A DNA stretch of 7,373 bases from positions 1 to 7,373 of the forward strand of contig JAUWSZ010000098.1 in the NCBI GenBank assembly GCA_030609865.1, given 5' to 3'. This document shows, one piece after another, positions 1 through 5,845 of the stretch. The notes below the pieces were generated by a model. The model was not told the DNA's origin. It saw only the letters and a program-made list of their open reading frames with translations, and did not search any database. The stretch comes from a bacterium. Lineage in GTDB: Bacteria; Desulfobacterota; DSWW01. Within the stretch, counting starts at the first letter, position 1; the number at the start of each line of letters is the position of its first letter. Made by a program: the position numbers and the translations under genes.

Positions 1-534
1 ATGAATTTCGAAAACGTACTGAGATTTCTAATAGATTTCCTGGATAAGGAAGGAATCGATCACGCCCTGATCGGTGGATTCGCTCTTGGTGCATATGGCG
101 TTTCCCGGGCGACTGTGGATCTCGATATGATCACTCATCTGGACAACAGGGACACCATCGTAGAATTCCTGGAATCGCTGGGGTATGAAACCCTGGCGAG
201 GAGTGAGGCCTTCTCCAACCACGAGCATCCAATACCGGACATGGGAAGGATCGATTTTCTTTATGTCTCCGCCGATACGGCAGAGACCATCCTGGAGGAG
301 GCCCTCGTCCATCCGATCTTTTCAAACGAACGAATCAAGGTGGTCAAGCCTGAGCATCTTATAGCCCTTAAGCTCTTCTCCGTATCCGCCGACCCGAATC
401 GATATCATCGAGAGATGGAAGATATCAGGAGCCTCATGGCAATTGAGACGATCGACAGGGAGGAAGTCAGACGATATTTTGAGAAATACTCTTCCCTAGA
501 GGAGCTTGAGAAGCTGTTGGAGAGCCTGGAATGA
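1..534 (+). CDS. AbiEii/MNT-type nucleotidyltransferase-fold protein
   Basis: This 177-residue cytoplasmic protein has the signature of the nucleotidyltransferase superfamily (AbiEii / DUF6036 / MNT-like). A GG pair sits at residues 25-26 in IGGFALGAYG. It is followed by S-R-A-T-V-D-L-D with the metal-binding acids D40 and D42, and a third acid is likely D85 in RIDFLYV. The C-terminal part has KPEHLIALKLFS (116-127) and a REMEDIRSL helix (137-145), matching the 'E-x-L-I-x-x-K-L ... D-x-x-D-I' pattern of the family. Members are often toxins or NMP-transferring enzymes of toxin-antitoxin or phage-defence modules; that role is inferred from the family. The ATG is the first base of the window, so its ribosome binding site and any upstream partner cannot be seen. 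It overlaps the next gene by ATGA, which implies translational coupling. GC looks lower than in the comM gene downstream, which could mean transfer. The fold assignment is firm; substrate and biological role are unknown. Confidence 0.85.
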   Translation: MNFENVLRFLIDFLDKEGIDHALIGGFALGAYGVSRATVDLDMITHLDNRDTIVEFLESLGYETLARSEAFSNHEHPIPDMGRIDFLYVSADTAETILEEALVHPIFSNERIKVVKPEHLIALKLFSVSADPNRYHREMEDIRSLMAIETIDREEVRRYFEKYSSLEELEKLLESLE

Positions 535-725
535 TTGATCTAGCGAGGGACATCCACATTACGTCTAAAGACATCGAAGAGCAAACACGGATCTGGAGGA
601 AAAGAATACGGCCGATGGGCTTGGAAGAGTATCTAAAATTCCTGCGTATGGTGAATCGGCTATTTACTCGAGGGGATGTCAAGAAAAAGGTATGGAAGCC
701 CTTTAACCGTCCATTCGAACTCTGA
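531..725 (+). CDS. Small partner protein coupled to the nucleotidyltransferase
   Basis: This 64-residue protein starts inside the stop codon of the nucleotidyltransferase (ATGA at 531-534), so the two are almost certainly translated together. It is charged and probably helical, with no membrane segment. Visible blocks are an N-terminal LARDIHITSKDIE, a central RPMGLEEYLKFL (about residues 28-39) and a C-terminal KPFNRPFEL. To my recollection, a short protein with an 'L-x-E-Y-L-x-F-L' helix and a terminal 'P-F-x-L' accompanies other nucleotidyltransferases of this class; I cannot confirm this by search. By position it could be the cognate antitoxin or an accessory subunit, but nothing in the sequence gives a function. 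The overlap and composition make it a real gene rather than a chance frame. Confidence 0.7.
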   Translation: MIDLARDIHITSKDIEEQTRIWRKRIRPMGLEEYLKFLRMVNRLFTRGDVKKKVWKPFNRPFEL

Positions 726-1034
726 ACTGAATAGGGGTCAGCCTTCGCAGTACCTGGTCGACCACGGGCAGGACGCCGGCTCGCCCTTCGCGGACTCTGC
801 GCCGGATGCTGCTCACGGCGCATCCACGCCCCTGCACACTTCTCGCCGGCGTCACCCTGCGGGAAGGTGTGAACAGCTCTACGCATTCTTCTGCCTGATC
901 CCGTGTAGTAATATCGCCTCCCCGGCCTGGTTTAAATCATGCTAACCGTGCGGTGATGCAGGATATAGGACCTGATTGCACCCCGTCTGCGTTCGTTGGG
1001 AGGGCGTCCTGGTAAGCTTCTTGCACATCCCCCG
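726..1034 (+). other. Intergenic region without a convincing gene; possible mobile-element debris
   Basis: About 310 bases separate the nucleotidyltransferase pair from comM. The left end carries GAATAGGGGTCAG (733-745), a string I associate with the flanks of REP-associated (Y1/RAYT) transposase genes. The next 150 bases are clearly GC-rich compared with the gene on the left. On the minus strand one frame stays open from about 937 to beyond 725 but has no ATG, no ribosome binding site and no recognisable motif. Forward frames here also lack family motifs. A promoter for comM should lie in the right half, but I could not pick out a confident -35/-10 pair. Confidence 0.4.
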
Positions 1035-2612
1035 ATGTCCATGATCGCCACAGTGAAAAGCGGGGCCATCGTCGGGATCGAGGCCTACCTGGTCCAGGTG
1101 GAGGTGGACGTGGCCAGCCGGGGGCTTCCGAAATTCTCGATTGTAGGACTTCCGGAGGTGGCGGTGCGGGAGAGCAAGGAGCGGGTCCGGACCGCGATTA
1201 TCAATACCGGCTTTCTGTTTCCCCAGCGCCGGATCACGGTGAACCTGGCGCCGGCCAACCGCAAGAAGGCGGGCACCGCCTTCGACCTTCCGATAGCGCT
1301 CGGCATCCTTTGCGCGATGAACCAGTGGGACAATGATGCCCTGGAGGAGCTTCTCTTCGTGGGAGAGCTGTCCCTGGACGGCTTGGTCCGGCCGATCCGG
1401 GGCGTTCTCTCCCTGGCCATAATGGCCAAGCAGGAGGGCCTTCGGGGCGTGGTGGTCCCGGAGCCGAATGCACAGGAAGCCGCGGTGGTGGACGAGTTCA
1501 ACGTCCATCATGTCGCCAGCCTGTCCGCAGCGACCCAGTTCATGGCCGGCGCCTCGGAGTTACCGACACAGATCGTCGATCGGGAGAGCATCTTTCTCGA
1601 GCCGGTTGCAGGGAGGACGGATCTCGCGGATGTGAAGGGGCAGGCCCTGGCAAAGCGGGCGGTTCTGATCACCGCAGCCGGAAATCATAATCTCCTTCTC
1701 ATCGGACCCCCGGGTGCGGGCAAGACCATGCTCGCCAGGAGGATTCCCTCGGTGATGCCTCCCATGTGCCTCGAGGAGGCCCTCGAGACCACTCGGATTC
1801 ACAGCGTTGCGGGCCTGCTGCCGTTGAAAACGCCCCTGATCACCCGCCGGCCCTTCCGGGCGCCCCATCACCACATCACGAACGCCGGGCTCATCGGGGG
1901 AGGGGCCCTGCCGCATCCCGGCGAGATCAGCCTGGCCCACAACGGGGTGCTCTTTCTTGATGAGCTTCCGGAATTCCGGCGCCAGGCACTTGAACAACTT
2001 CGCCAGCCCCTTGAGGAAGGATACCTTACCATCGCCCGTTCCGGGGTCTCTGCCGGGTTTCCGGCACGTGTGCTCTTTGTGAGTGCCATGAACCCGTGCC
2101 CGTGCGGGTTTCTCGGAGATCGAGACCAGACCTGTACATGCAAGGAGACCGACATACAGCGATACCTGAGCCGTTTGAGCGGGCCCCTGGTCGATCGAAT
2201 CGACCTGCACGTCGAGGTCGCACGGGTCCCGTACAAGGACCTCACGGACCGGGGGCCTTCGGAGATCTCATCTGCGAGCCTTCGGGACCAGGTCGTCAAG
2301 GCTCGTAAAATACAGGAAGAACGCTTCCAAGGATTCGAGATACGATGCAATGCACGCATGGAGGCTTGTGAAGTAGCGAAGCACTGTTCAGCCGAGCCGG
2401 CAGGCGCCCGTCTCCTGGAGGCGGCCTTCGATCGGCTGGGCCTGAGCGCCAGGGCCTACCACAGGATCCTCAAGGTCAGCCGGACGATCGCGGACCTGGA
2501 AGGATCGGCCAGCATTCGAACCAAACACATCGCAGAGGCGATTCAGTACCGAATCCTTGATCGATACGGAAGGCAGTCAATCATCGGAGGAATGGCAGAC
2601 CATCTTCACTAA
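1035..2612 (+). CDS. comM: ComM/YifB-family Mg-chelatase-like AAA+ ATPase
   Basis: This is a cytoplasmic AAA+ ATPase of the ComM (YifB) family. Characterised ComM proteins are hexameric branch-migration helicases that help integrate incoming DNA during natural transformation. An N-terminal ChlI-like domain begins IATVKSGAIVGIEAYLVQVE and contains FSIVGLPEVAVRESKERV. The Mg-chelatase AAA+ core follows, with Walker A GPPGAGKT at 224-231, Walker B LFLDE at 306-310 and a sensor/arginine region SGPLVDRIDLHVEV. The ComM-type cysteine cluster is present: CPCG (C355, C357) and CTC (C367, C369). The C-terminal helical domain contains GLSARAYHRILKVSRTIADL. The length, 525 residues, is near the usual 500-515. 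The frame stays open up to a TTG at 996, but homology places the start at ATG 1035 (MSMIATVKSG) or ATG 1041; no clear ribosome binding site separates them. The next gene begins 21 nt downstream, so the two are probably co-transcribed. Family assignment is very secure. Confidence 0.96.
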   Translation: MSMIATVKSGAIVGIEAYLVQVEVDVASRGLPKFSIVGLPEVAVRESKERVRTAIINTGFLFPQRRITVNLAPANRKKAGTAFDLPIALGILCAMNQWDNDALEELLFVGELSLDGLVRPIRGVLSLAIMAKQEGLRGVVVPEPNAQEAAVVDEFNVHHVASLSAATQFMAGASELPTQIVDRESIFLEPVAGRTDLADVKGQALAKRAVLITAAGNHNLLLIGPPGAGKTMLARRIPSVMPPMCLEEALETTRIHSVAGLLPLKTPLITRRPFRAPHHHITNAGLIGGGALPHPGEISLAHNGVLFLDELPEFRRQALEQLRQPLEEGYLTIARSGVSAGFPARVLFVSAMNPCPCGFLGDRDQTCTCKETDIQRYLSRLSGPLVDRIDLHVEVARVPYKDLTDRGPSEISSASLRDQVVKARKIQEERFQGFEIRCNARMEACEVAKHCSAEPAGARLLEAAFDRLGLSARAYHRILKVSRTIADLEGSASIRTKHIAEAIQYRILDRYGRQSIIGGMADHLH

Positions 2613-2620
2613 CGACAGAA

Positions 2621-2629
2621 AAGGAGGTG
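2621..2629 (+). promoter_or_regulatory. Strong ribosome binding site for the small gene after comM
   Basis: AAGGAGGTG is nearly the full anti-16S complement and lies six bases before ATG 2634. It supports translation of the short downstream gene, which would otherwise be easy to dismiss. Confidence 0.85.
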
Positions 2630-2633
2630 TTCC

Positions 2634-2837
2634 ATGAAGGACGTATTCACGATCATCGAGAAGGAAGGCTGGGACAAGGCCGTTTGGCTCAAGGTCGGCG
2701 CAGCCTTTGAGAACCGGGACGGGTCCCTGAACCTGTTCCTGGACGCCTTTCCCGTGAACGGAAAGCTTCACGTGCGGGAAAGAAAAGCGAAACAGGGCGC
2801 CTCGTCCGGAGAGGAGTCTCGCTCTATGTCGGAATAG
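2634..2837 (+). CDS. Small conserved-looking hypothetical protein downstream of comM
   Basis: This 67-residue soluble protein has an excellent ribosome binding site and starts 21 nt after the comM stop, so it is probably in the same transcript. The first ~50 residues form a compact, beta-rich-looking block: KDVFTIIEKEGWDKAVWLKV, then AAFENRDGSLNLFLDAFPVN, then GKLHVRER. The pattern 'W-x-K-(V/I)-G-x-A-F-x-N-x-D-G-S-(L/I)-N-(L/V)-x-L-(D/N)-A-x-P-V-N-G-(K/R)-L-x-(V/I)-R' recalls short uncharacterised proteins I have met in deltaproteobacterial genomes, though I cannot name a domain. The last 17 residues are a polar, Ser/Lys/Glu-rich tail that is probably disordered. No catalytic motif, signal peptide or membrane segment is visible. 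A role linked to ComM and DNA handling would be speculation from position alone. Confidence 0.75.
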   Translation: MKDVFTIIEKEGWDKAVWLKVGAAFENRDGSLNLFLDAFPVNGKLHVRERKAKQGASSGEESRSMSE

Positions 2838-2862
2838 AACGGTTTTCAGCAACAGGGTCCTG

Positions 2863-3024
2863 ATGTTTTGTTTTGCGGCGGTAGGCTTACCTTCTTCTCC
2901 CCTTGAGCTGCCAGGAGAAGAGATTGACCTCTGTACGCCAGTGGAGGATAATGAGGTGTGGTCTTTGACGCGAGAACAGCTTTCGCTACTGCGGCAAATC
3001 GTGGAGAGATGGAACAATGGATGA
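2863..3024 (+). pseudogene. Probable C-terminal remnant of a HigB2/RelE-type toxin
   Basis: A 53-codon frame ends in TGA at 3022-3024 and overlaps the antitoxin start (ATG 3017) by 8 bases, the spacing expected for a HigB toxin directly upstream of HigA. Its last 25 residues, DNEVWSLTREQL followed by SLLRQIVERWNNG, resemble the usual HigB2 ending 'K-N-E-x-x-D-L-T-x-E-Q-L-x-x-L-R-x-L-V-E'. The upstream part (MFCFAAVGLPSSPLELPGEE) does not look like the RelE fold. The characteristic 'G-L-R-K-x-R-W ... R-V-I-Y-Y' core is missing in all three forward frames between 2838 and 2960. I therefore read it as the tail of a toxin whose 5' part was lost or replaced. It may still be translated as a short leader coupled to the antitoxin; an unrelated small gene is the alternative. 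Confidence 0.45.
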
Positions 3025-3316
3025 AAAGCTCTTTGCCGATCTCTATGAGAGCGTAAAACAGATGGACCAAATCCGCAAAGGGAGACGAAAGCCCTCTAGC
3101 GTGCGGCGGGTGGAGGACGCAGATGTGAAGTCGATCCGGGAGAAGACCGGTCTGTCGCAATCTCAGTTCGCTCTTCTCATCGGTGTGAGCCTCAAGACGC
3201 TGCAGAACTGGGAACAGGGAAGACGTCATCCGGTAGGCCCTGCCCGTGCTCTTCTGAAGATCGTCCGCAACGATCCAGAGGGAGCCATCAAAGCATTGCA
3301 CGGAGGAATAGAATGA
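3017..3316 (+). CDS. HigA/NadS-like helix-turn-helix antitoxin (XRE family)
   Basis: This 99-residue DNA-binding protein is of the HigA2/NadS type, which neutralises a RelE/HigB-like mRNA interferase and represses its own operon. The N-terminal ~30 residues (LFADLYESVKQMDQIRKG) are the toxin-binding-type leader typical of NadS-like proteins. Residues ~36-82 form the XRE helix-turn-helix: VKSIREKTGLSQSQFALLIG, then VSLKTLQNWEQGRRHPVGPA, then RALLKIV. A GGAGAG at 3003-3008 lies nine bases before ATG 3017. The gene overlaps the toxin-like frame upstream by 8 nt and the ParE-like frame downstream by ATGA (3313-3316), so three frames are translationally linked. It appears intact while both flanking toxin-like genes look damaged. 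It could survive as an orphan repressor or by cross-neutralising a toxin elsewhere. Confidence 0.9.
   Translation: MDEKLFADLYESVKQMDQIRKGRRKPSSVRRVEDADVKSIREKTGLSQSQFALLIGVSLKTLQNWEQGRRHPVGPARALLKIVRNDPEGAIKALHGGIE
3302..3307 (+). promoter_or_regulatory. Ribosome binding site fixing the start of the ParE-like pseudogene
   Basis: GGAGGA lies five bases before ATG 3313, inside the last codons of the antitoxin gene. It shows that the original toxin start was ATG 3313 (ATGA overlap) and not ATG 3338, which lies in the other frame and has no upstream Shine-Dalgarno sequence. Confidence 0.75.
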
Positions 3317-3598
3317 AAGGGCCCCGCACATTCCACGATGAAAGGTCGGAGCACGAGAGAGAGCTTCTACGGTTGCTCGTCTGTGGAGAACAGGAGATTT
3401 CGCGAGAGAGCTGAGAAGGCTCTTCGTCGTCTCGAGGCGCACCCGGAATCCGGACGTGTGATCCCTGAATTTCCAGACCTGCCTCACCGGGAAGTCATCG
3501 TCAGGCCGTATCGCTTCTTCTATCGTGTGGAAAAGAAGACCATTTGGATTGTCGCCGTTTGGCACGGGGCACAGCGAGCGGATCAACCCGTGTCGTGA
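3313..3598 (+). pseudogene. Frameshifted ParE/RelE-family toxin
   Basis: Two halves of a ParE-type toxin lie in different frames. The first half starts at ATG 3313 with a good ribosome binding site and an ATGA overlap with the antitoxin. It reads MKGPRTFHDERSEHERELLR and then LLVCGEQE, echoing the family opening 'F-H-x-E-A-x-x-E-L-L-x-A-x-x-x-Y-E-E', and stops at 3412-3414. The second half, in the next frame from about 3396, reads RFRERAEKALRRLEAHPESG, then RVIPEFPDLPHREVIVRPYR, then FFYRVEKKTIWIVAVWHGAQ. That is a classic ParE core and C-terminus, including R-V-I-P-E-F, the R-E-(I/V)-I-V block and the A-V-W-H-G-A ending. The usual 'P-G-L-G-x' between the halves is missing, so a deletion of roughly 14 nt (any length of 3n+2) or a one-base insertion explains the break. 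An intact toxin would inhibit gyrase or cleave mRNA; this copy is probably inactive. Confidence 0.75.
3354..3412 (+). repeat. Short purine-rich direct repeats at the toxin frameshift
   Basis: CGAGAGAGAGCT at 3354-3365 and CGAGAGAGCT at 3403-3412 are nearly identical and flank the part of the ParE-like gene where the frame changes. Such simple-sequence repeats favour slippage, which offers a possible mechanism for the break. Confidence 0.45.
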
Positions 3599-3631
3599 GC
3601 TTCCCATGACCCACCGTTGGTTATGGCGAGG

Positions 3632-5845
3632 TCAGCCACTTTTTCTCTTCCGCCTCCCGGCACTCCTCGCCGGCACCGGAAACGGCTCGCTGGCAAGCAT
3701 GGGACGCGGCTCTCCTATATAGTAGCCTTGTGCGTAGTCTATCCCCAGATCCTGAAGGATTTCAAGGGTTCTTGCATCCTGCACGTATTCGGCGATCGTC
3801 ATTTTTCCGACAGTCTTGGCCACTTCAATGATGGATCGAACCATGGCCTGATCGATAGAATCGCTGGCCATGTTCTCGACGAAGTTCCCATCAATCTTGA
3901 TGTACTTGACGGGCAGATGTTTCAGATAATTGAGTGAGCTGAACCCGGTCCCGAAGTCATCGAGCGCGAACTGGCATCCCAAATCGATAATCTTGCGGAT
4001 AAGCAGGTTGGCCCTTGCCATGTGGCGAATCGCCACCTCCTCGGTTATCTCGAACACCAGGGAGGATGGCGGTTGCTTGGACTTGCGGAGGCCGTTGGTA
4101 ATGGTGGCGATCAGCTTCGGATCGTCGAAGACGTGCCCGGAGAGATTGATCGTGAAAATGCACTCCGTCCCTTGCTCGCGGAAACCGGCCAGAGCATCAA
4201 TCGCCTTTTCGATCACCCAGTGGTCGATCTCGCTCATCAGGCCGAAGCGAATGGCAGCCGGTATGAAGGAATTCGGCGCAACCGTTTTCCCGTTTTCGTC
4301 CGGCATGCGAAGCAGCACTTCATACATTTCCTGGCGACCGCTGGCGACATTGATAATCGGTTGGTACTCGAACAGGAAAAGATCATTCTTGAGGGCCTGC
4401 ACGATACGCCGAGACCAGCCTATGTCTGAGGCCAGGTTTTCTCGCTCGTTGCTGGAAGGCTCGTAAAAATGCGAGCAGTTCCGCCCTTTTCGCTTCGCTT
4501 CGTGGCAGGCCATGTCCGCATGAGACAATAGCTCTTCCGGCGTGAACTGGTCAGAGTCAATCATCGTAATGCCGATACTGCAAGTGACATTGAACGCATG
4601 GCCATCTTCGAGAAAGGTGAAGTCCTGCAATGCCTGCAACAGCGACTCGGCGATTTCAGTGGCGCTCCCCTTCGAGATGTCGTGGAGAAGAATGGTAAAC
4701 TCATCTCCGCCAAAGCGGGCCACGCTGTGGTTCTCACACAGGGTATTCTTCAGACAGCGCGCTGCCTGTACGAGCAGGCGATCCCCGGCCGCATGCCCAA
4801 GGGTGTCGTTGACATATTTGAACTGGTCGAGATCAACAAACAGCAGCGCGCTGTTTGTTGTCCGCATGACGGCGTTCTCCAAGAGGGAAGAGAAATGGTG
4901 TCGATTCGCCAGACCGGTCAGACTGTCGTGGTTGGCCAGCCTCGTGAGGGTTTCGTTGCGCTGATTCAAGGCATGTATTGTCCGATTGAGCGCGCGAGCA
5001 ATGACGCGAATCTCTCGATGCCCTGAATCTCGAACGTGTATGTTCGTTGCGCCTTTGGCGAGTTGGGCAAGAGGTGTCTGCAGATCCGACAAAGGCCTCA
5101 GGGCGTTCTTGAACAGCTTCCGGCCCACGATCAGGACACAGACAAACAGACCTGCGAACACGAGACAGCTCACGAATATGTTATGGGCCAGTTGCTTTCT
5201 GTAAGCCCCGAAATCCATGCCCAGTTCGACGAAGCCCACCACCTGAATCTCGTCCACCTGATTCCTCGTGAAATCAAGATCGAGCAGGGCGGCATCCGGT
5301 ATGGACTCTAGCCACACGGGTGTGAACGCACGAAAGCGGAAGGAATGACCCTCGCTGTCATCCAGCACATAGGGCTTCTTTGAAGATGACACGTCGGACA
5401 GCACCGAAAGGCGCCTTTGCGAAAGGGTGGGTTCATGATCGACTGCCGCCGCGGTGTCTGCATTCCCTGCGAACAGCAATTTTCCGCCTTGGGTGTAGTA
5501 ACGCACATAGGAGATTCCCGGAAATTTCTTGATGAATTGTTCTACGCGGACATATCGCTCATTGTCGCGATCACTGTAAAGGGGGGCACCGAGTTCTTCG
5601 AGTTCGGTAATCCATTGTACGGCCCATTTTCGCAAATTGTCCTCCATGACCCGATTGGAGGTCCACCAAAGACCGGTGACAGATACGGAGTAGATCAGAA
5701 TGCCGAAAAGCAGGTGCAGCCGAAGGATCTCCCCCACGAGACTCTTTGGTCTGCGTACGAGGACACTCCGGAAAAAAGGATGAAGCAGGCCCCTGGCTCG
5801 CTCAAAGGATGATTTGAATAAGAGCTTGACCGGCTCGAGATTCAT
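3632..5845 (-). CDS. Membrane-bound GGDEF/EAL c-di-GMP enzyme with periplasmic sensor region
   Basis: This 737-residue inner-membrane protein is predicted to make and/or degrade cyclic-di-GMP. It has a short cytoplasmic N-terminus, TM1 (~39-60, LLFGILIYSVSVTGLWW), a ~160-residue periplasmic sensor region, TM2 (~222-241, IFVSCLVFAGLFVCVLIVG) and HAMP (~242-295). In the GGDEF domain (~300-460) the motif at 379-383 is intact, with LFVDLDQFKYVNDTLGH upstream. The inhibitory I-site position reads CENH instead of RxxD, so product inhibition is probably absent. The EAL domain (~490-715) has EVLLR in place of EALLR, N567, E599 and E602 in FEITEE, DDFGTG at 629-634, K650, E686 and Q706. The second acid of the usual AEGVE is replaced (AEYVQ, Q689). 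Most catalytic ligands are therefore present. I chose ATG 5845 because it forms an ATGA overlap with the upstream lipoprotein gene; ATG 5875 would add ten residues. The lipoprotein is the likely input partner. Confidence 0.95.
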   Translation of the reverse strand: MNLEPVKLLFKSSFERARGLLHPFFRSVLVRRPKSLVGEILRLHLLFGILIYSVSVTGLWWTSNRVMEDNLRKWAVQWITELEELGAPLYSDRDNERYVRVEQFIKKFPGISYVRYYTQGGKLLFAGNADTAAAVDHEPTLSQRRLSVLSDVSSSKKPYVLDDSEGHSFRFRAFTPVWLESIPDAALLDLDFTRNQVDEIQVVGFVELGMDFGAYRKQLAHNIFVSCLVFAGLFVCVLIVGRKLFKNALRPLSDLQTPLAQLAKGATNIHVRDSGHREIRVIARALNRTIHALNQRNETLTRLANHDSLTGLANRHHFSSLLENAVMRTTNSALLFVDLDQFKYVNDTLGHAAGDRLLVQAARCLKNTLCENHSVARFGGDEFTILLHDISKGSATEIAESLLQALQDFTFLEDGHAFNVTCSIGITMIDSDQFTPEELLSHADMACHEAKRKGRNCSHFYEPSSNERENLASDIGWSRRIVQALKNDLFLFEYQPIINVASGRQEMYEVLLRMPDENGKTVAPNSFIPAAIRFGLMSEIDHWVIEKAIDALAGFREQGTECIFTINLSGHVFDDPKLIATITNGLRKSKQPPSSLVFEITEEVAIRHMARANLLIRKIIDLGCQFALDDFGTGFSSLNYLKHLPVKYIKIDGNFVENMASDSIDQAMVRSIIEVAKTVGKMTIAEYVQDARTLEILQDLGIDYAQGYYIGEPRPMLASEPFPVPARSAGRRKRKSG

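Noticed and set aside
467..945. Open frames on both strands in the comM upstream gap
   Set aside because: They are arginine/proline-rich frames typical of high-GC non-coding DNA, with no ribosome binding site or known motif.
996..1034. Extended comM start at TTG 996
   Set aside because: The extra residues have no counterpart in the family, whose N-terminus begins at the M-x-A-x-V-x-S-G block, and no Shine-Dalgarno sequence precedes the TTG.
1560..2210. Minus-strand frame of 216 codons inside comM
   Set aside because: It lies wholly antisense to the conserved ATPase core, including Walker A and B, and has no motif of its own.
3338..3598. ParE-like frame taken as an intact gene starting at ATG 3338
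   Set aside because: The first ~17 residues do not fit the family and no ribosome binding site precedes this ATG. The true N-terminus is in the other frame from 3313.
2846..3607. Long minus-strand open frame (253 codons) opposite the toxin-antitoxin locus
   Set aside because: It is antisense to clear HigA and ParE coding sequence, has no recognisable motif and has unnatural composition. It is a shadow frame.
3599..3631. Bidirectional terminator between the convergent toxin and GGDEF/EAL genes
   Set aside because: The 33-base gap has no GC-rich stem followed by a T-run on either strand.
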